Assembly: GCF_029504695.1 (NCBI RefSeq)
Contig: NZ_JAQFIN010000002.1
Span: 124,001-188,000, forward strand
Source: Parabacteroides sp. PF5-6
GTDB taxonomy: Bacteria; Bacteroidota; Bacteroidia; Bacteroidales; Tannerellaceae
DNA length: 64,000 bases
Direction of reading: 5' to 3'
Positions within the stretch are counted from its first letter, which is position 1; every line of letters begins with the position of its first letter. The notes beneath the pieces are model-generated. The model made no database searches and was not told where the DNA came from. It saw only the letters and a list, made by a program, of their open reading frames with translations. The translations under genes and the position numbers were made by a program. Shown here piece by piece: positions 34,105-42,423 of the stretch.

Positions 34105-34112
34105 TACATTTG
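34105..34112 (+). promoter_or_regulatory. -7 element for the ATPase gene
   Basis: TACATTTG matches TAnnTTTG, 27 bases before the ATG at 34140. It is flanked by ATTATT and AATAAT in inverted order. Confidence 0.6.
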
Positions 34113-34139
34113 CAATAATTACAAAAGCAATAACGGCAC

Positions 34140-35294
34140 ATGGCAATCCAGATCAAGAACCCCTTCATCACCAGCGGATATATCTCCGCGGAATACTTCT
34201 GCGACCGGGAAGCCGAGAGCAAAGAACTCATCGGCGCATTGCTCAACCGGCGCAATACGGTAGTCGTATCTCCCCGACGCATGGGTAAGACCGGCCTGAT
34301 CGAACACTGCTTCCATCAAAAAGAGATCACACGGGAATACTACACGTTCTTCGTCGACATCTATGCGACCGGCAGCCTGAAAGAACTGGTCTACATCCTG
34401 AGCAAGCATATCTTCAGTACGCTCAAGCCCCGGGGAAAGAAGTTCGTCGAACAATTCTTTACCGTCATCAGTTCCTTGCGCCCGGCCTTCAAACTCGATC
34501 CTGTGACCGGACAACCGGTCTTCGATATCGGCATCGGAGAGATCCGCCAACCCTTGCAATCGCTGGAGGAGATCTTCGAGTATCTCGAGTCGGCCGACAA
34601 ACCTTGTATCGTGGCCATTGATGAATTTCAACAAATCACGCGATACCCGGAGAAAAATGTCGAAGCAGTCTTGCGCACCCATATCCAGCAGTGCAAGAAT
34701 ACCACATTCGTCTTTTCCGGAAGCCAACGCCATATGATGCAACACATCTTCTTCTCAGCCTCAAGGCCTTTTTATCAAAGCGCGTCCTTTCTTAACCTCG
34801 ATCCGATCCGGATTGAGTCGTACCGCAAATTCGTACACAAGCACTTCGGAAAAGCGAAAAAGAAAATAGCTGAGGAATGCATCACACGCATATACAACCT
34901 GCTCGAAGGGCATACCTGGTATATGCAATCGATCTTCAACCGTATATACGAACAGCTCGACAGCGGCGAGGAGATCTCCCTGACCGAAGCCGATCGGTTG
35001 TTGCATTCCACTGTCGATTCCTACCGGATCGTCTACCAGAGCATGGTCGCCCTATTGCCCGAACGACAGAAGGAAGTGCTTTTCGCCATCGCCAAAGAGC
35101 GGAAAGCAACCGAGATCACCTCTTCGGAATTCATAAAGAAACACGGATTAAGTTCTTCCAGCTCTGTGCAATCGGCTGCCAAACTGCTACTCGAGAAAGA
35201 ACTGATCACCAAAGAAGAAAACACCTACCAGGTCTACGACCGTTTCTTCGGATTATGGCTGGCACAAGCCTACGGCACGGGCTATTCCCTTTAG
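34140..35294 (+). CDS. AAA-type ATP-binding protein of the archaeal ATPase type
   Basis: A 384-residue protein with a Walker A-like loop VVVSPRRMGKTGLIEH (about residues 40-55), Walker B CIVAIDEFQQI (about 159-169) and a sensor-type FVFSGSQRHMM. A winged-helix-like C-terminal domain follows (about 300-370: LLPERQKEVLFAIAKERK). Such ATPases (PF01637-like) are common in Bacteroidales, often as accessory genes, and their role is unknown. Monocistronic with its own -7 box; not tied to its neighbours by function. Confidence 0.8.
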   Translation: MAIQIKNPFITSGYISAEYFCDREAESKELIGALLNRRNTVVVSPRRMGKTGLIEHCFHQKEITREYYTFFVDIYATGSLKELVYILSKHIFSTLKPRGKKFVEQFFTVISSLRPAFKLDPVTGQPVFDIGIGEIRQPLQSLEEIFEYLESADKPCIVAIDEFQQITRYPEKNVEAVLRTHIQQCKNTTFVFSGSQRHMMQHIFFSASRPFYQSASFLNLDPIRIESYRKFVHKHFGKAKKKIAEECITRIYNLLEGHTWYMQSIFNRIYEQLDSGEEISLTEADRLLHSTVDSYRIVYQSMVALLPERQKEVLFAIAKERKATEITSSEFIKKHGLSSSSSVQSAAKLLLEKELITKEENTYQVYDRFFGLWLAQAYGTGYSL

Positions 35295-35363
35295 CGTATG
35301 TTAAATACTCTTGAGAGAATCGGATTATTCAGCTTTAATCGCTTTATTTGTACTTTATACAAT

Positions 35364-36491
35364 ATGAAAATGAAAGGAAAGATGCGACATTGGAGCGGGA
35401 TGATCGGACTGGCATTGGCCGTATGGGGCGGGATGAGTTCCTGCATACAGAGCGAACCGGCAAACCCGGAAGCGGATATCCTTGCGTTTGCCTTACCCGG
35501 TGAGATCGCGCTGACCGAGGCGGTGATCAACCGCAACGATATCTCGATCACCGTGCGGAAAGATGCCGACCTGACAGCCGTCGTGCCGATCATCTCCATC
35601 ACCGAAGGGGCAACGATCTCGCCCGCTATCGGTACGCCTTGCGACCTGAGCAAAGCAGTCACCTACACCGTGACCTCCGAAAGCGGTGCATACCAGAAAG
35701 AATATACCGTGATGGCGATTGCCTATTCCTTCTATCAGTTCGACTTCGAACACTGGGAGAAGCTCGACAATAAGTATCACTACCAGACGCCCATCGAATA
35801 CAATATGGAGAATGAACGGGTGTTCTACTGGGATTCCGGCAACAAAGGCATCGCGCTCTATCAGCAACATACGGATCCTTCGCTTTATCCGGTACACAAG
35901 ACCAACGTCAGCGTCGCCGGTCAATACGCCGCGGAGATGATCACCTCCAAAGGGCCGGGCAATATCCTGGGCATTGTCAATATTCCCATTGCCGCCGGAT
36001 CGCTTTTCACCGGCAACTTCAACCTGGCGAACGTGATGAAAGACCCGCTATCAGCCACCGAGTTCGGGCAGAGCTGCGACGAGCGGCCGCTGCGCTTCAC
36101 CGGTTATTACAAATACAAAGCCGGGACGGGTGATTATATCGATCCCAACGGCAAGGTGCTTCCGGGTGTCAAAGACTCCTGCGCGGTCTATTCCGTATTC
36201 TTCAAGACCGACGAGAAAACACCTTTCCTCGATGGATCGACCATCCTCTCCCACCCCAATATCGTTGCCGTGGCCATATTGCCCAGCGAGATGCGGGCAG
36301 GCACACCGGGAGACGACTTCGTGCCTTTCGATATTCCTTTTACCTACTATACAAACGAGCCGGTCGACTTTGAGCGCAACCATTATAAACTGGCGGTCAT
36401 CCTGTCGTCGAGCTTCTATGGCGACCGCTACGAAGGAGCGCCGGGCAGCGTCCTGGTGGTGGACGAACTCGAAGTGATCACCGAAAAGTAA
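35364..36491 (+). CDS. PCMD domain lipoprotein
   Basis: A 375-residue lipoprotein with lipobox GMSSC (C27). After a short Ig-like N-terminal domain (about 30-115, with VINRNDISITVRKDADLTAV), it has a PCMD-like region (about 120-375: YQFDFEHWEKLD, GYYKYKAGTGDY, VYSVFFKTDE and the end LVVDELEVI). PCMD proteins are beta-rich and probably bind glycans at the surface. The ATG at 35364 starts the signal peptide; an earlier one at 35298 would add 22 residues. Five bases before a beta-barrel gene. Confidence 0.8.
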   Translation: MKMKGKMRHWSGMIGLALAVWGGMSSCIQSEPANPEADILAFALPGEIALTEAVINRNDISITVRKDADLTAVVPIISITEGATISPAIGTPCDLSKAVTYTVTSESGAYQKEYTVMAIAYSFYQFDFEHWEKLDNKYHYQTPIEYNMENERVFYWDSGNKGIALYQQHTDPSLYPVHKTNVSVAGQYAAEMITSKGPGNILGIVNIPIAAGSLFTGNFNLANVMKDPLSATEFGQSCDERPLRFTGYYKYKAGTGDYIDPNGKVLPGVKDSCAVYSVFFKTDEKTPFLDGSTILSHPNIVAVAILPSEMRAGTPGDDFVPFDIPFTYYTNEPVDFERNHYKLAVILSSSFYGDRYEGAPGSVLVVDELEVITEK

Positions 36492-36496
36492 CAACT

Positions 36497-37267
36497 ATGC
36501 GCAAACGACAATTATACACCGTTCTTCTATTCTTGGCGATCTTCCTTTCCGGAGGATTCAGCCCTTCCGCCAAGGCGCAACAGGAGACCAACAAAGAATG
36601 GGAATTCAAGGTATACGCAGCGTACAACCTGGGTGGGACAATGCCTGTGCCCCTGCCCGCGGAGATCCGTAAGATCCGGTCGTGGAATCCCGGCTTCGGC
36701 GGCACCATGGCTTTCCATGTGAGCCGGTGGTTCACACCCGAATGGGGCATTACCACCGGATTAGGCATCGACCTGAAGAAGATGAAGATCAAAGCGGATG
36801 TCTTATACTGGCCGACCAGCCTGGTGGTGGGCGAAGGCGATCAGACCGGCGTATTCACCGGCACCTTCTCCGGTAAGAACACGACAAATACCCGAAACGG
36901 CTACCTGGTCCTTCCCGTAATGGCTGCCTGGCGTCCTGTAGAGGAATGGACTTTCCGCCTGGGCGGCTATATCGCCCTGCAACAGGATCCGCTATTCGAA
37001 GGCAGTGCCTCCGATGGGTATATCCGCAACGGAGGACCGACGGGCGATCGCATCAATGTGGAACAGGCCTCCTTCGACTTCTCGGACGAAGTCCGCAAGT
37101 ACGATGCCGGACTTATCTTATCGGCCGACTGGAAGTTCAACCGCAAGATGGCCCTCACCGGACAGTTCTCCTGGGGCTTCGTTCCGCTCTTTCCCGCGCA
37201 TTTCGAAGGCGTTGCCTATAAGATGTACAACATCTACTTCGCCCTCGGCATCGCTTATTTCCTATAG
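36497..37267 (+). CDS. Outer-membrane beta-barrel protein
   Basis: A 256-residue protein with a signal peptide (cleavage near AKAQQ, residue 28) and alternating hydrophobic strands (FKVYAAYNLGG, GITTGLGIDLKKMKI, YLVLPVMAAWRP, FRLGGYIALQQ, ALTGQFSWGF, ending in YNIYFALGIAYFL). The last strand ends in an aromatic, as in outer-membrane barrels of the PorT/OMP_b-brl_2 type. Co-transcribed with the PCMD lipoprotein, with which it may form a surface complex. Confidence 0.78.
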   Translation: MRKRQLYTVLLFLAIFLSGGFSPSAKAQQETNKEWEFKVYAAYNLGGTMPVPLPAEIRKIRSWNPGFGGTMAFHVSRWFTPEWGITTGLGIDLKKMKIKADVLYWPTSLVVGEGDQTGVFTGTFSGKNTTNTRNGYLVLPVMAAWRPVEEWTFRLGGYIALQQDPLFEGSASDGYIRNGGPTGDRINVEQASFDFSDEVRKYDAGLILSADWKFNRKMALTGQFSWGFVPLFPAHFEGVAYKMYNIYFALGIAYFL

Positions 37268-37322
37268 ATATGAATAAACCATCCGAACAACAACAATCCA
37301 TCATAAATTAATTTTTATTACC

Positions 37323-38633
37323 ATGACAACACGAAGAGATTTTATCAAACAAAGCGCTCTGCTTGGGGCAGGGCTGACAGTAAGTCCGTTCTTTATCAAA
37401 GCCGGTGGAAGCATTGGCGCCAACGACAAAATCGGTGTCGGCCTGATCGGCTGTAAGGGGATGGGCTTCGACGACCTGAAAGCCTTCCTGCGCAACCCGG
37501 AAGTCGAATGTATCGCATTGGCGGATATCGACGATGAAGTACTGAACAAACGGGCGGCCGATACGGAAAAGATCACCGGCAAGAAAGTAAAACACCTGTA
37601 CAAAGACTGGCGCAAGCTGATCGACAACAAAGACATCGATGTGGTGATCGTAGGCACTCCCGACCATTGGCATTGCCTGCAGATGGTCGCCGCTTGCCAG
37701 GCCGGGAAAGATGTCTATTGCGAAAAACCGCTGGGTAACAGCATCGAAGAATGTAATATCATGGTGCGTGCCGCCGAGAAGTACAACCGCGTCGTTCAGG
37801 TCGGACAATGGCAACGCAGCGACCCACACTGGCAGGATGCCATGAACTTCGTACATAGCGGGCAACTGGGCAAGATCCGTACCGTACGTGTATTCTCTTA
37901 CCAGGGCTGGTGCCCCTCGATCCCCGTTCAGCCCGACGAAGCGGTTCCTGCCGGCGTAGATTATGATATGTGGTTAGGCCCGGCACCCAAACGGCCGTTC
38001 AACCGCAACCGTTTCCACTTCACCTTCCGCTGGTTCTGGGACTACGCCGGAGGACTGATGACCGACTGGGGCGTACACCTGCTCGACTATGCATTATACG
38101 GAATGAATGTCACGGCGCCAAACTCCATTATGGCTTCAGGCGGTAAGTTCGGCTATCCGGACGATGCCTGTGAGACGCCCGACTTACTGCAAACCATCTA
38201 TACGTTCGATGATTTCACCGTGCTTTGGGACCATGCCATCGGTATCGACGACGGGGCTTACGGCCGCAACCACGGTTTGGGATTCGTTGGTGAGAACGGT
38301 ACGCTGGTGCTCGACCGCGGCGGATGGGAAGTGATCCCCGAAAAGGTAAACGGCAAGGCACGCATGGAAGCAGTGGCCCTGAATAAATCTTACGGCGAAG
38401 GCGGCTTGAACCTGCACGTCAAGAACCACCTCGAATGCATCAAGACGCGCAACCGCAAGTCAAATGCCAGCATCGAGATCGGTTCTCATATCGCCAAGTT
38501 CTCCCAACTGGGCAACATCGCCTACCGCACGGGCAAGAAACTCTCCTGGGACGGCAAAAGCTTCCACGACGCCGAAGCCGACGCTTACCTGACCAAGCAG
38601 TATCGCGCCCCGTGGGAACTGCCGAAGATCTAA
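37323..38633 (+). CDS. Gfo/Idh/MocA family oxidoreductase, Tat-exported
   Basis: A 436-residue protein with a Tat signal (TRRDFIKQSALLGAGLTVSP), the Rossmann loop GVGLIGCKGMG (near residue 40) and the active-site segment VIVGTPDHWHCLQMVAACQA followed by YCEKPLG. This is the third Tat-exported member in the window. The gene lies 55 bases after the beta-barrel gene, so it may belong to the same operon; a separate promoter is not obvious. The sugar substrate is unknown. Confidence 0.88.
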   Translation: MTTRRDFIKQSALLGAGLTVSPFFIKAGGSIGANDKIGVGLIGCKGMGFDDLKAFLRNPEVECIALADIDDEVLNKRAADTEKITGKKVKHLYKDWRKLIDNKDIDVVIVGTPDHWHCLQMVAACQAGKDVYCEKPLGNSIEECNIMVRAAEKYNRVVQVGQWQRSDPHWQDAMNFVHSGQLGKIRTVRVFSYQGWCPSIPVQPDEAVPAGVDYDMWLGPAPKRPFNRNRFHFTFRWFWDYAGGLMTDWGVHLLDYALYGMNVTAPNSIMASGGKFGYPDDACETPDLLQTIYTFDDFTVLWDHAIGIDDGAYGRNHGLGFVGENGTLVLDRGGWEVIPEKVNGKARMEAVALNKSYGEGGLNLHVKNHLECIKTRNRKSNASIEIGSHIAKFSQLGNIAYRTGKKLSWDGKSFHDAEADAYLTKQYRAPWELPKI

Positions 38634-38652
38634 ATCCCGCTTCAATCCATTC

Positions 38653-38718
38653 AGCCCTTCACTGTATTGTCTTACAAACTATACACATAAGTAAGTAATG
38701 CCGTGAAGGGCTCTTCTT
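38653..38718 (+). terminator. Probable terminator with long loop
   Basis: AGCCCTTCAC (38653-38662) and GTGAAGGGCT (38703-38712) pair around 40 bases, followed by CTTCTTTA. Confidence 0.55.
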
Positions 38719-38767
38719 TATCCTTGCCACTCCAAAAGGGAACGTTCAGACTTTTACATAAAATCGC

Positions 38768-38775
38768 TACATTTG
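38768..38775 (+). promoter_or_regulatory. -7 element for the AlbA_2-type regulator gene
   Basis: TACATTTG matches TAnnTTTG, 54 bases before the ATG at 38830. Confidence 0.6.
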
Positions 38776-38829
38776 TAAACATCACCTGACGAACAGAGCA
38801 GGTTGTATCAGAGATTTAAAGACTATAAG

Positions 38830-40683
38830 ATGAAAAACGGTCAATCGCATTTATTCTCCTGGGAAGAATACGACTCTATCCTTTCGCTTGTCGAGACGGA
38901 GTTCCCTTCAAACGAATACAACGAGGTAGAATACAAATCGGCCCAAGGAGGTTTCCCCAAAGAGTTCTGGAAAACCTATTCAGCATTTGCCAACACCAAC
39001 ACCGGAATCATCCTTTTAGGCGTTGAAGAGAAAAAAGATGCAATCCTCCTTGAAGGGTTGACCGATGAACAAATAGAAAGATATCAAAAGTACTTCTGGG
39101 ACAACTGCAACAATCCGAATACCGTCAACCGAAATCTGCTCACAAATAAAGATGTAAGAATAATTGAAATCGAAGACAAAAGACTATTGGCATTTCATAT
39201 TCCTTTTGCTCGCAGAACTGAAAGACCTATATATCTGACACGAAACCCCTTTGGCAATACCTATAAAAGAAACCATGAAGGCGACTACAGGTGTACGGAT
39301 GAAGAAGTAAAACGAATGTTGGCCGACTCGACAGCAGAGCTGCAGAGAGATAGTCTTATCCTTGAACATTATACGCTCTCCGATTTGGATCCGGCAACAA
39401 TCAAACAGTTTAGGCAACTATTCATATCTTCACGCCCAGGACATCCCTGGCATGCCTTGAATGATTTGGATTTGCTAACAAGAATAGGAGCTTACCGGGT
39501 AGACAGAAAAACAGGTATAGAAGGGATCACTTTAGGTGGTTTATTGATGTTCGGAAAAGAAAAGAGTCTAAAAGAACAAGAGGCTTTACCCAATTATTTC
39601 CCGGATTTCCGGGAACTGCTCTCTACTGATCCTCAAATCAGATGGACAGATCGTATCTATCCGGATGGAACATGGGAATGCAATCTGCTACAATTCTATC
39701 TTAAGATATGGCCCAAGTTATCCTCTACGCTTCCCAAACCTTTTGCTCTGAAGGGTGATGAGAGAACAGATGAAACACCGACCCATACCGCTTTGCGTGA
39801 AGCTTTTGTAAATGCATTGGTACACACAGATTACTCATTAAGTGGAAATATCATTATTGAATTAAACACAGAAGCATTCGTATTCTCCAACCCCGGTACC
39901 TTGCTGGTGTCCATCGAACAGTATTACGCTGGAGGCATTAGCGAATGTAGAAATCCCACCTTGCAGGGAATGTTTTTATTGATAGGTCGAGCAGAGAAAG
40001 CGGGCAGCGGAGTCGACAAGATTATGTTCGGATGGAATGACTCACATTGGAGACAACCGTACTTAGAACTTCAACTACAACCGGATCGGGTAAAACTTAC
40101 GTTGCCCATGTTCAGCGTTATCCCCGAATCCGTCCTTGAAGAGTTAAATATCATATTCGGTGACGTCAGCAGTCTTTCTGCGGATGAACTGACTACATTA
40201 TCTTTTTGCCTGATTGAGGACTCCATCTCCAATCATCGCTTACAATATATATTAGGTATACATAGAGTAGACATAACTGTTTTGTTGAAAAATCTATGCT
40301 TGAAAGGTTATCTTGAATCAGACAATAACGGGAGATGGACTACATACCGGATAAACCAAAAGGGTGCAACCTCCAACCAAAAGGATGCAACCTCCAACCA
40401 AAAGGGTGCAACCTCCAACCAAAAGGGTGCAACCTCTGATCAGAAAGCTGACTTATCTTCGAGGAAGAACATGAAACGGGAGGAATTGAACAGACTTATT
40501 CTTGCAATATGCAAAGACAACTATGTAAAAAGAGAAGAATTAGCTGTAGCATTAGGCAGATCAGAAGATTACCTAAGGAACAAGATACTACCAGACTTAG
40601 TAAAAAGAGGGAAGCTGGAGAAGCGCTTCCCCTTTACGCATAATCATCCGGAACAAGGCTACAAAACCAGTGAGGAGCATTAA
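38830..40683 (+). CDS. AlbA_2/Schlafen-type ATP-binding regulator
   Basis: A 617-residue protein with an N-terminal AlbA_2 (divergent AAA_4) domain (about 20-140: EVEYKSAQGGFPKEFWKTYSAFANTN and GIILLGVEE). A middle part has a RecG-like HATPase_c_4 pattern (about 310-400: EAFVNALVHTDYS, GRAEKAGSGVDKI), and the C-terminus has winged-helix segments. Such proteins are putative transcriptional regulators. Residues 509-536 are four repeats of NQKGATS, from a 21-bp tandem repeat. The gene is more AT-rich than its neighbours, which suggests transfer. A TTG at 38803 with AGCAGG just before it is another possible start. Confidence 0.8.
   Translation: MKNGQSHLFSWEEYDSILSLVETEFPSNEYNEVEYKSAQGGFPKEFWKTYSAFANTNTGIILLGVEEKKDAILLEGLTDEQIERYQKYFWDNCNNPNTVNRNLLTNKDVRIIEIEDKRLLAFHIPFARRTERPIYLTRNPFGNTYKRNHEGDYRCTDEEVKRMLADSTAELQRDSLILEHYTLSDLDPATIKQFRQLFISSRPGHPWHALNDLDLLTRIGAYRVDRKTGIEGITLGGLLMFGKEKSLKEQEALPNYFPDFRELLSTDPQIRWTDRIYPDGTWECNLLQFYLKIWPKLSSTLPKPFALKGDERTDETPTHTALREAFVNALVHTDYSLSGNIIIELNTEAFVFSNPGTLLVSIEQYYAGGISECRNPTLQGMFLLIGRAEKAGSGVDKIMFGWNDSHWRQPYLELQLQPDRVKLTLPMFSVIPESVLEELNIIFGDVSSLSADELTTLSFCLIEDSISNHRLQYILGIHRVDITVLLKNLCLKGYLESDNNGRWTTYRINQKGATSNQKDATSNQKGATSNQKGATSDQKADLSSRKNMKREELNRLILAICKDNYVKREELAVALGRSEDYLRNKILPDLVKRGKLEKRFPFTHNHPEQGYKTSEEH
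40354..40437 (+). repeat. Four tandem 21-bp repeats inside a coding region
   Basis: Units start at 40354, 40375, 40396 and 40417 and each encodes NQKGATS (NQKDATS in the second). The period is a multiple of three, so copy number can change without a frameshift. Confidence 0.9.
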
Positions 40684-40685
40684 TT

Positions 40686-42212
40686 TTACTGATGCTCCGC
40701 CCGCAGTAAATCATTGACTGTCTTGACCGGGTTGAAGGTTTCGATGGGGACTTCGACGAAGACGGTGTTCCAGTCGCTCATCGCACCGTTCCATAGGCCG
40801 GGCAGTTCGAGGGCTTTCAATTCACGGCCGTCTTTACTTTTGGAAGAGATAAAGCCGGTATGGGGATCGACGTAGTCGGGCAGGTTGTACTTCTCGCCTT
40901 TATGGTCGGTCACGGCGCAGACCAGATCGACCGGGTTGAAGTAGGTGCCTTTCTCGAATAAAGACTTCTTTATCGGGTCACACATATCGATCTGCGAGCT
41001 CTCCAGGATCTGCGGTGAGATGGTCTTATCGGCATTGACCGTCAGGAACGGGCCGCCCCCGGGTTCTCCCGCATTACGTACCATACCGCATACCCGCAGT
41101 GGACGGTGAAGCTTCTCTTTGAGATACAACACCAATTCGGCGTCTTCCAGATACTTGATCTCCGGATTGCGGATGCAGAGCTCATCGTGCAGGAAGTGGA
41201 TCATCTCTTCAATCTGCGCATGCGAGTACTTGCCTCTCTCCAACAGGTGAAGATAATGGAAGATGCGCTTTTGCAGGGTGACCAAGACACCGGCAATGAT
41301 CTTCTTATAGATAATGGTAGAGAACTTAAAGCTGTCGGGCACCACATTGTCGATGTTTTTGATGAACAGGATATCTGCCGGGATATCATTCAGGTTCTCG
41401 ATCAGCGCACCATGCCCGCCGGGGCGGAAGACCAGCAGCCCGTCTTTGTCGCGGAACGGTTTATTCTCCGCATCAGCGGCTATCGTATCTGTACTTGGCT
41501 TCTGCACACTGAAAGAGATATCGTAGTTCACGGACAGCTTCTCTTCATACATTTCTTTCTTCTCCGCCACCAGCGCTTCGAACAACGCCTGGTGTTCGGC
41601 AGAGACGGTAAAATGGATATTCACCTTGCCCGCGTTGTTCTTGGCATATTTGGCACCTTCCACCAGATGTTCTTCCATCGCCGTGCGGGTCTTGCCCGGA
41701 TAGGAATGGAAAAGCAACAGCCCTTTGGGCAATTGTCCGTAGTCCAGCCCTTTCGGTTCCAATAGATTGGAGATAATCGTTTTGTATTCACCGGCAGCCG
41801 TCAGGGAAGCGATGCTCTTGCCTTCGTTCTCCATGCATTTGGCATTCAACAGATGATAGAAAGCGAAATGTTTCAGTTCGTCGAAGAAATGCTTCAGGAA
41901 AGGCGTGTCGGGCTCGTTTGCCTCCGAAGAGAGGAAAGCATACAGATCCTTAAACATCCGGCTGGCTGCCCCGGAAGCGGGAACAAACTTTACGATCGTC
42001 TTGTTCTGTTGCAGGTATTCATCCCAGGCCTCCATATAGAAAGCTTGTGTTTCTTTGGGCACAACCATAACCCCTTTCTCGACCGAAGCAGAGGCGACAA
42101 TATCCAGGTAAGGAAAACCTTTGGCAAAGGCGTATAGCTGCTCCCGGATCTGATGTTCACTTATTCCTTTCTCATGCAGCAGTTCTAAATCTTTTGTATC
42201 CCACATAGCCAT
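40686..42212 (-). CDS. DUF4301 family protein
   Basis: A 508-residue cytoplasmic protein that matches DUF4301, a Bacteroidetes family. Conserved-looking segments are FVPASGAASRMFKDL (near residue 78), PKGLLLFHSYPGKTRTAMEEHL, LLVFRPGGHGALIENLNDI, DILFIKNIDNVVPD and VCGMVRNAGEPGGGPF. The layout recalls sugar-nucleotide or uridylyl transferases, with a P-x-G-G-H-G-x-L nucleotide loop, but the reaction is not known to me. Divergent from relA across a spacer of TTAATG words; a -7 box on the minus strand lies at 42313. Confidence 0.8.
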   Translation of the reverse strand: MAMWDTKDLELLHEKGISEHQIREQLYAFAKGFPYLDIVASASVEKGVMVVPKETQAFYMEAWDEYLQQNKTIVKFVPASGAASRMFKDLYAFLSSEANEPDTPFLKHFFDELKHFAFYHLLNAKCMENEGKSIASLTAAGEYKTIISNLLEPKGLDYGQLPKGLLLFHSYPGKTRTAMEEHLVEGAKYAKNNAGKVNIHFTVSAEHQALFEALVAEKKEMYEEKLSVNYDISFSVQKPSTDTIAADAENKPFRDKDGLLVFRPGGHGALIENLNDIPADILFIKNIDNVVPDSFKFSTIIYKKIIAGVLVTLQKRIFHYLHLLERGKYSHAQIEEMIHFLHDELCIRNPEIKYLEDAELVLYLKEKLHRPLRVCGMVRNAGEPGGGPFLTVNADKTISPQILESSQIDMCDPIKKSLFEKGTYFNPVDLVCAVTDHKGEKYNLPDYVDPHTGFISSKSKDGRELKALELPGLWNGAMSDWNTVFVEVPIETFNPVKTVNDLLRAEHQ

Positions 42213-42219
42213 AGTTTTT

Positions 42220-42296
42220 AATGTTTAATGGTTAATGACTAATGCTTAATGGTCGGCGATAAGAAATTAACCATCAATCATTAACCATTAATCATT
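42220..42296. repeat. TTAATGGTTAATG word repeat, imperfect inverted repeat
   Basis: Words such as TTAATGGTTAATG (42225-42252) are mirrored by CATTAACCATTAA words (42271-42296). This is the same style of AT-rich word repeat seen at 6643 and 20218, in the leader of the DUF4301 gene. Confidence 0.65.
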
Positions 42297-42312
42297 TCTT
42301 TCTGTTTCTTCG

Positions 42313-42320
42313 CAAATGTA
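42313..42320 (-). promoter_or_regulatory. -7 element for the DUF4301 gene
   Basis: Minus-sense TACATTTG matches TAnnTTTG; the leader then runs through the word repeat to 42212. Confidence 0.5.
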
Positions 42321-42423
42321 TAAAATAACCCATACATCCGGGAGTTATTTGCCGGAAAAAGTTTACTTTTACCGCATGTTTTACAAGCTATTCGCCCCCG
42401 GATAGCTCAATATCGAAGCGACT

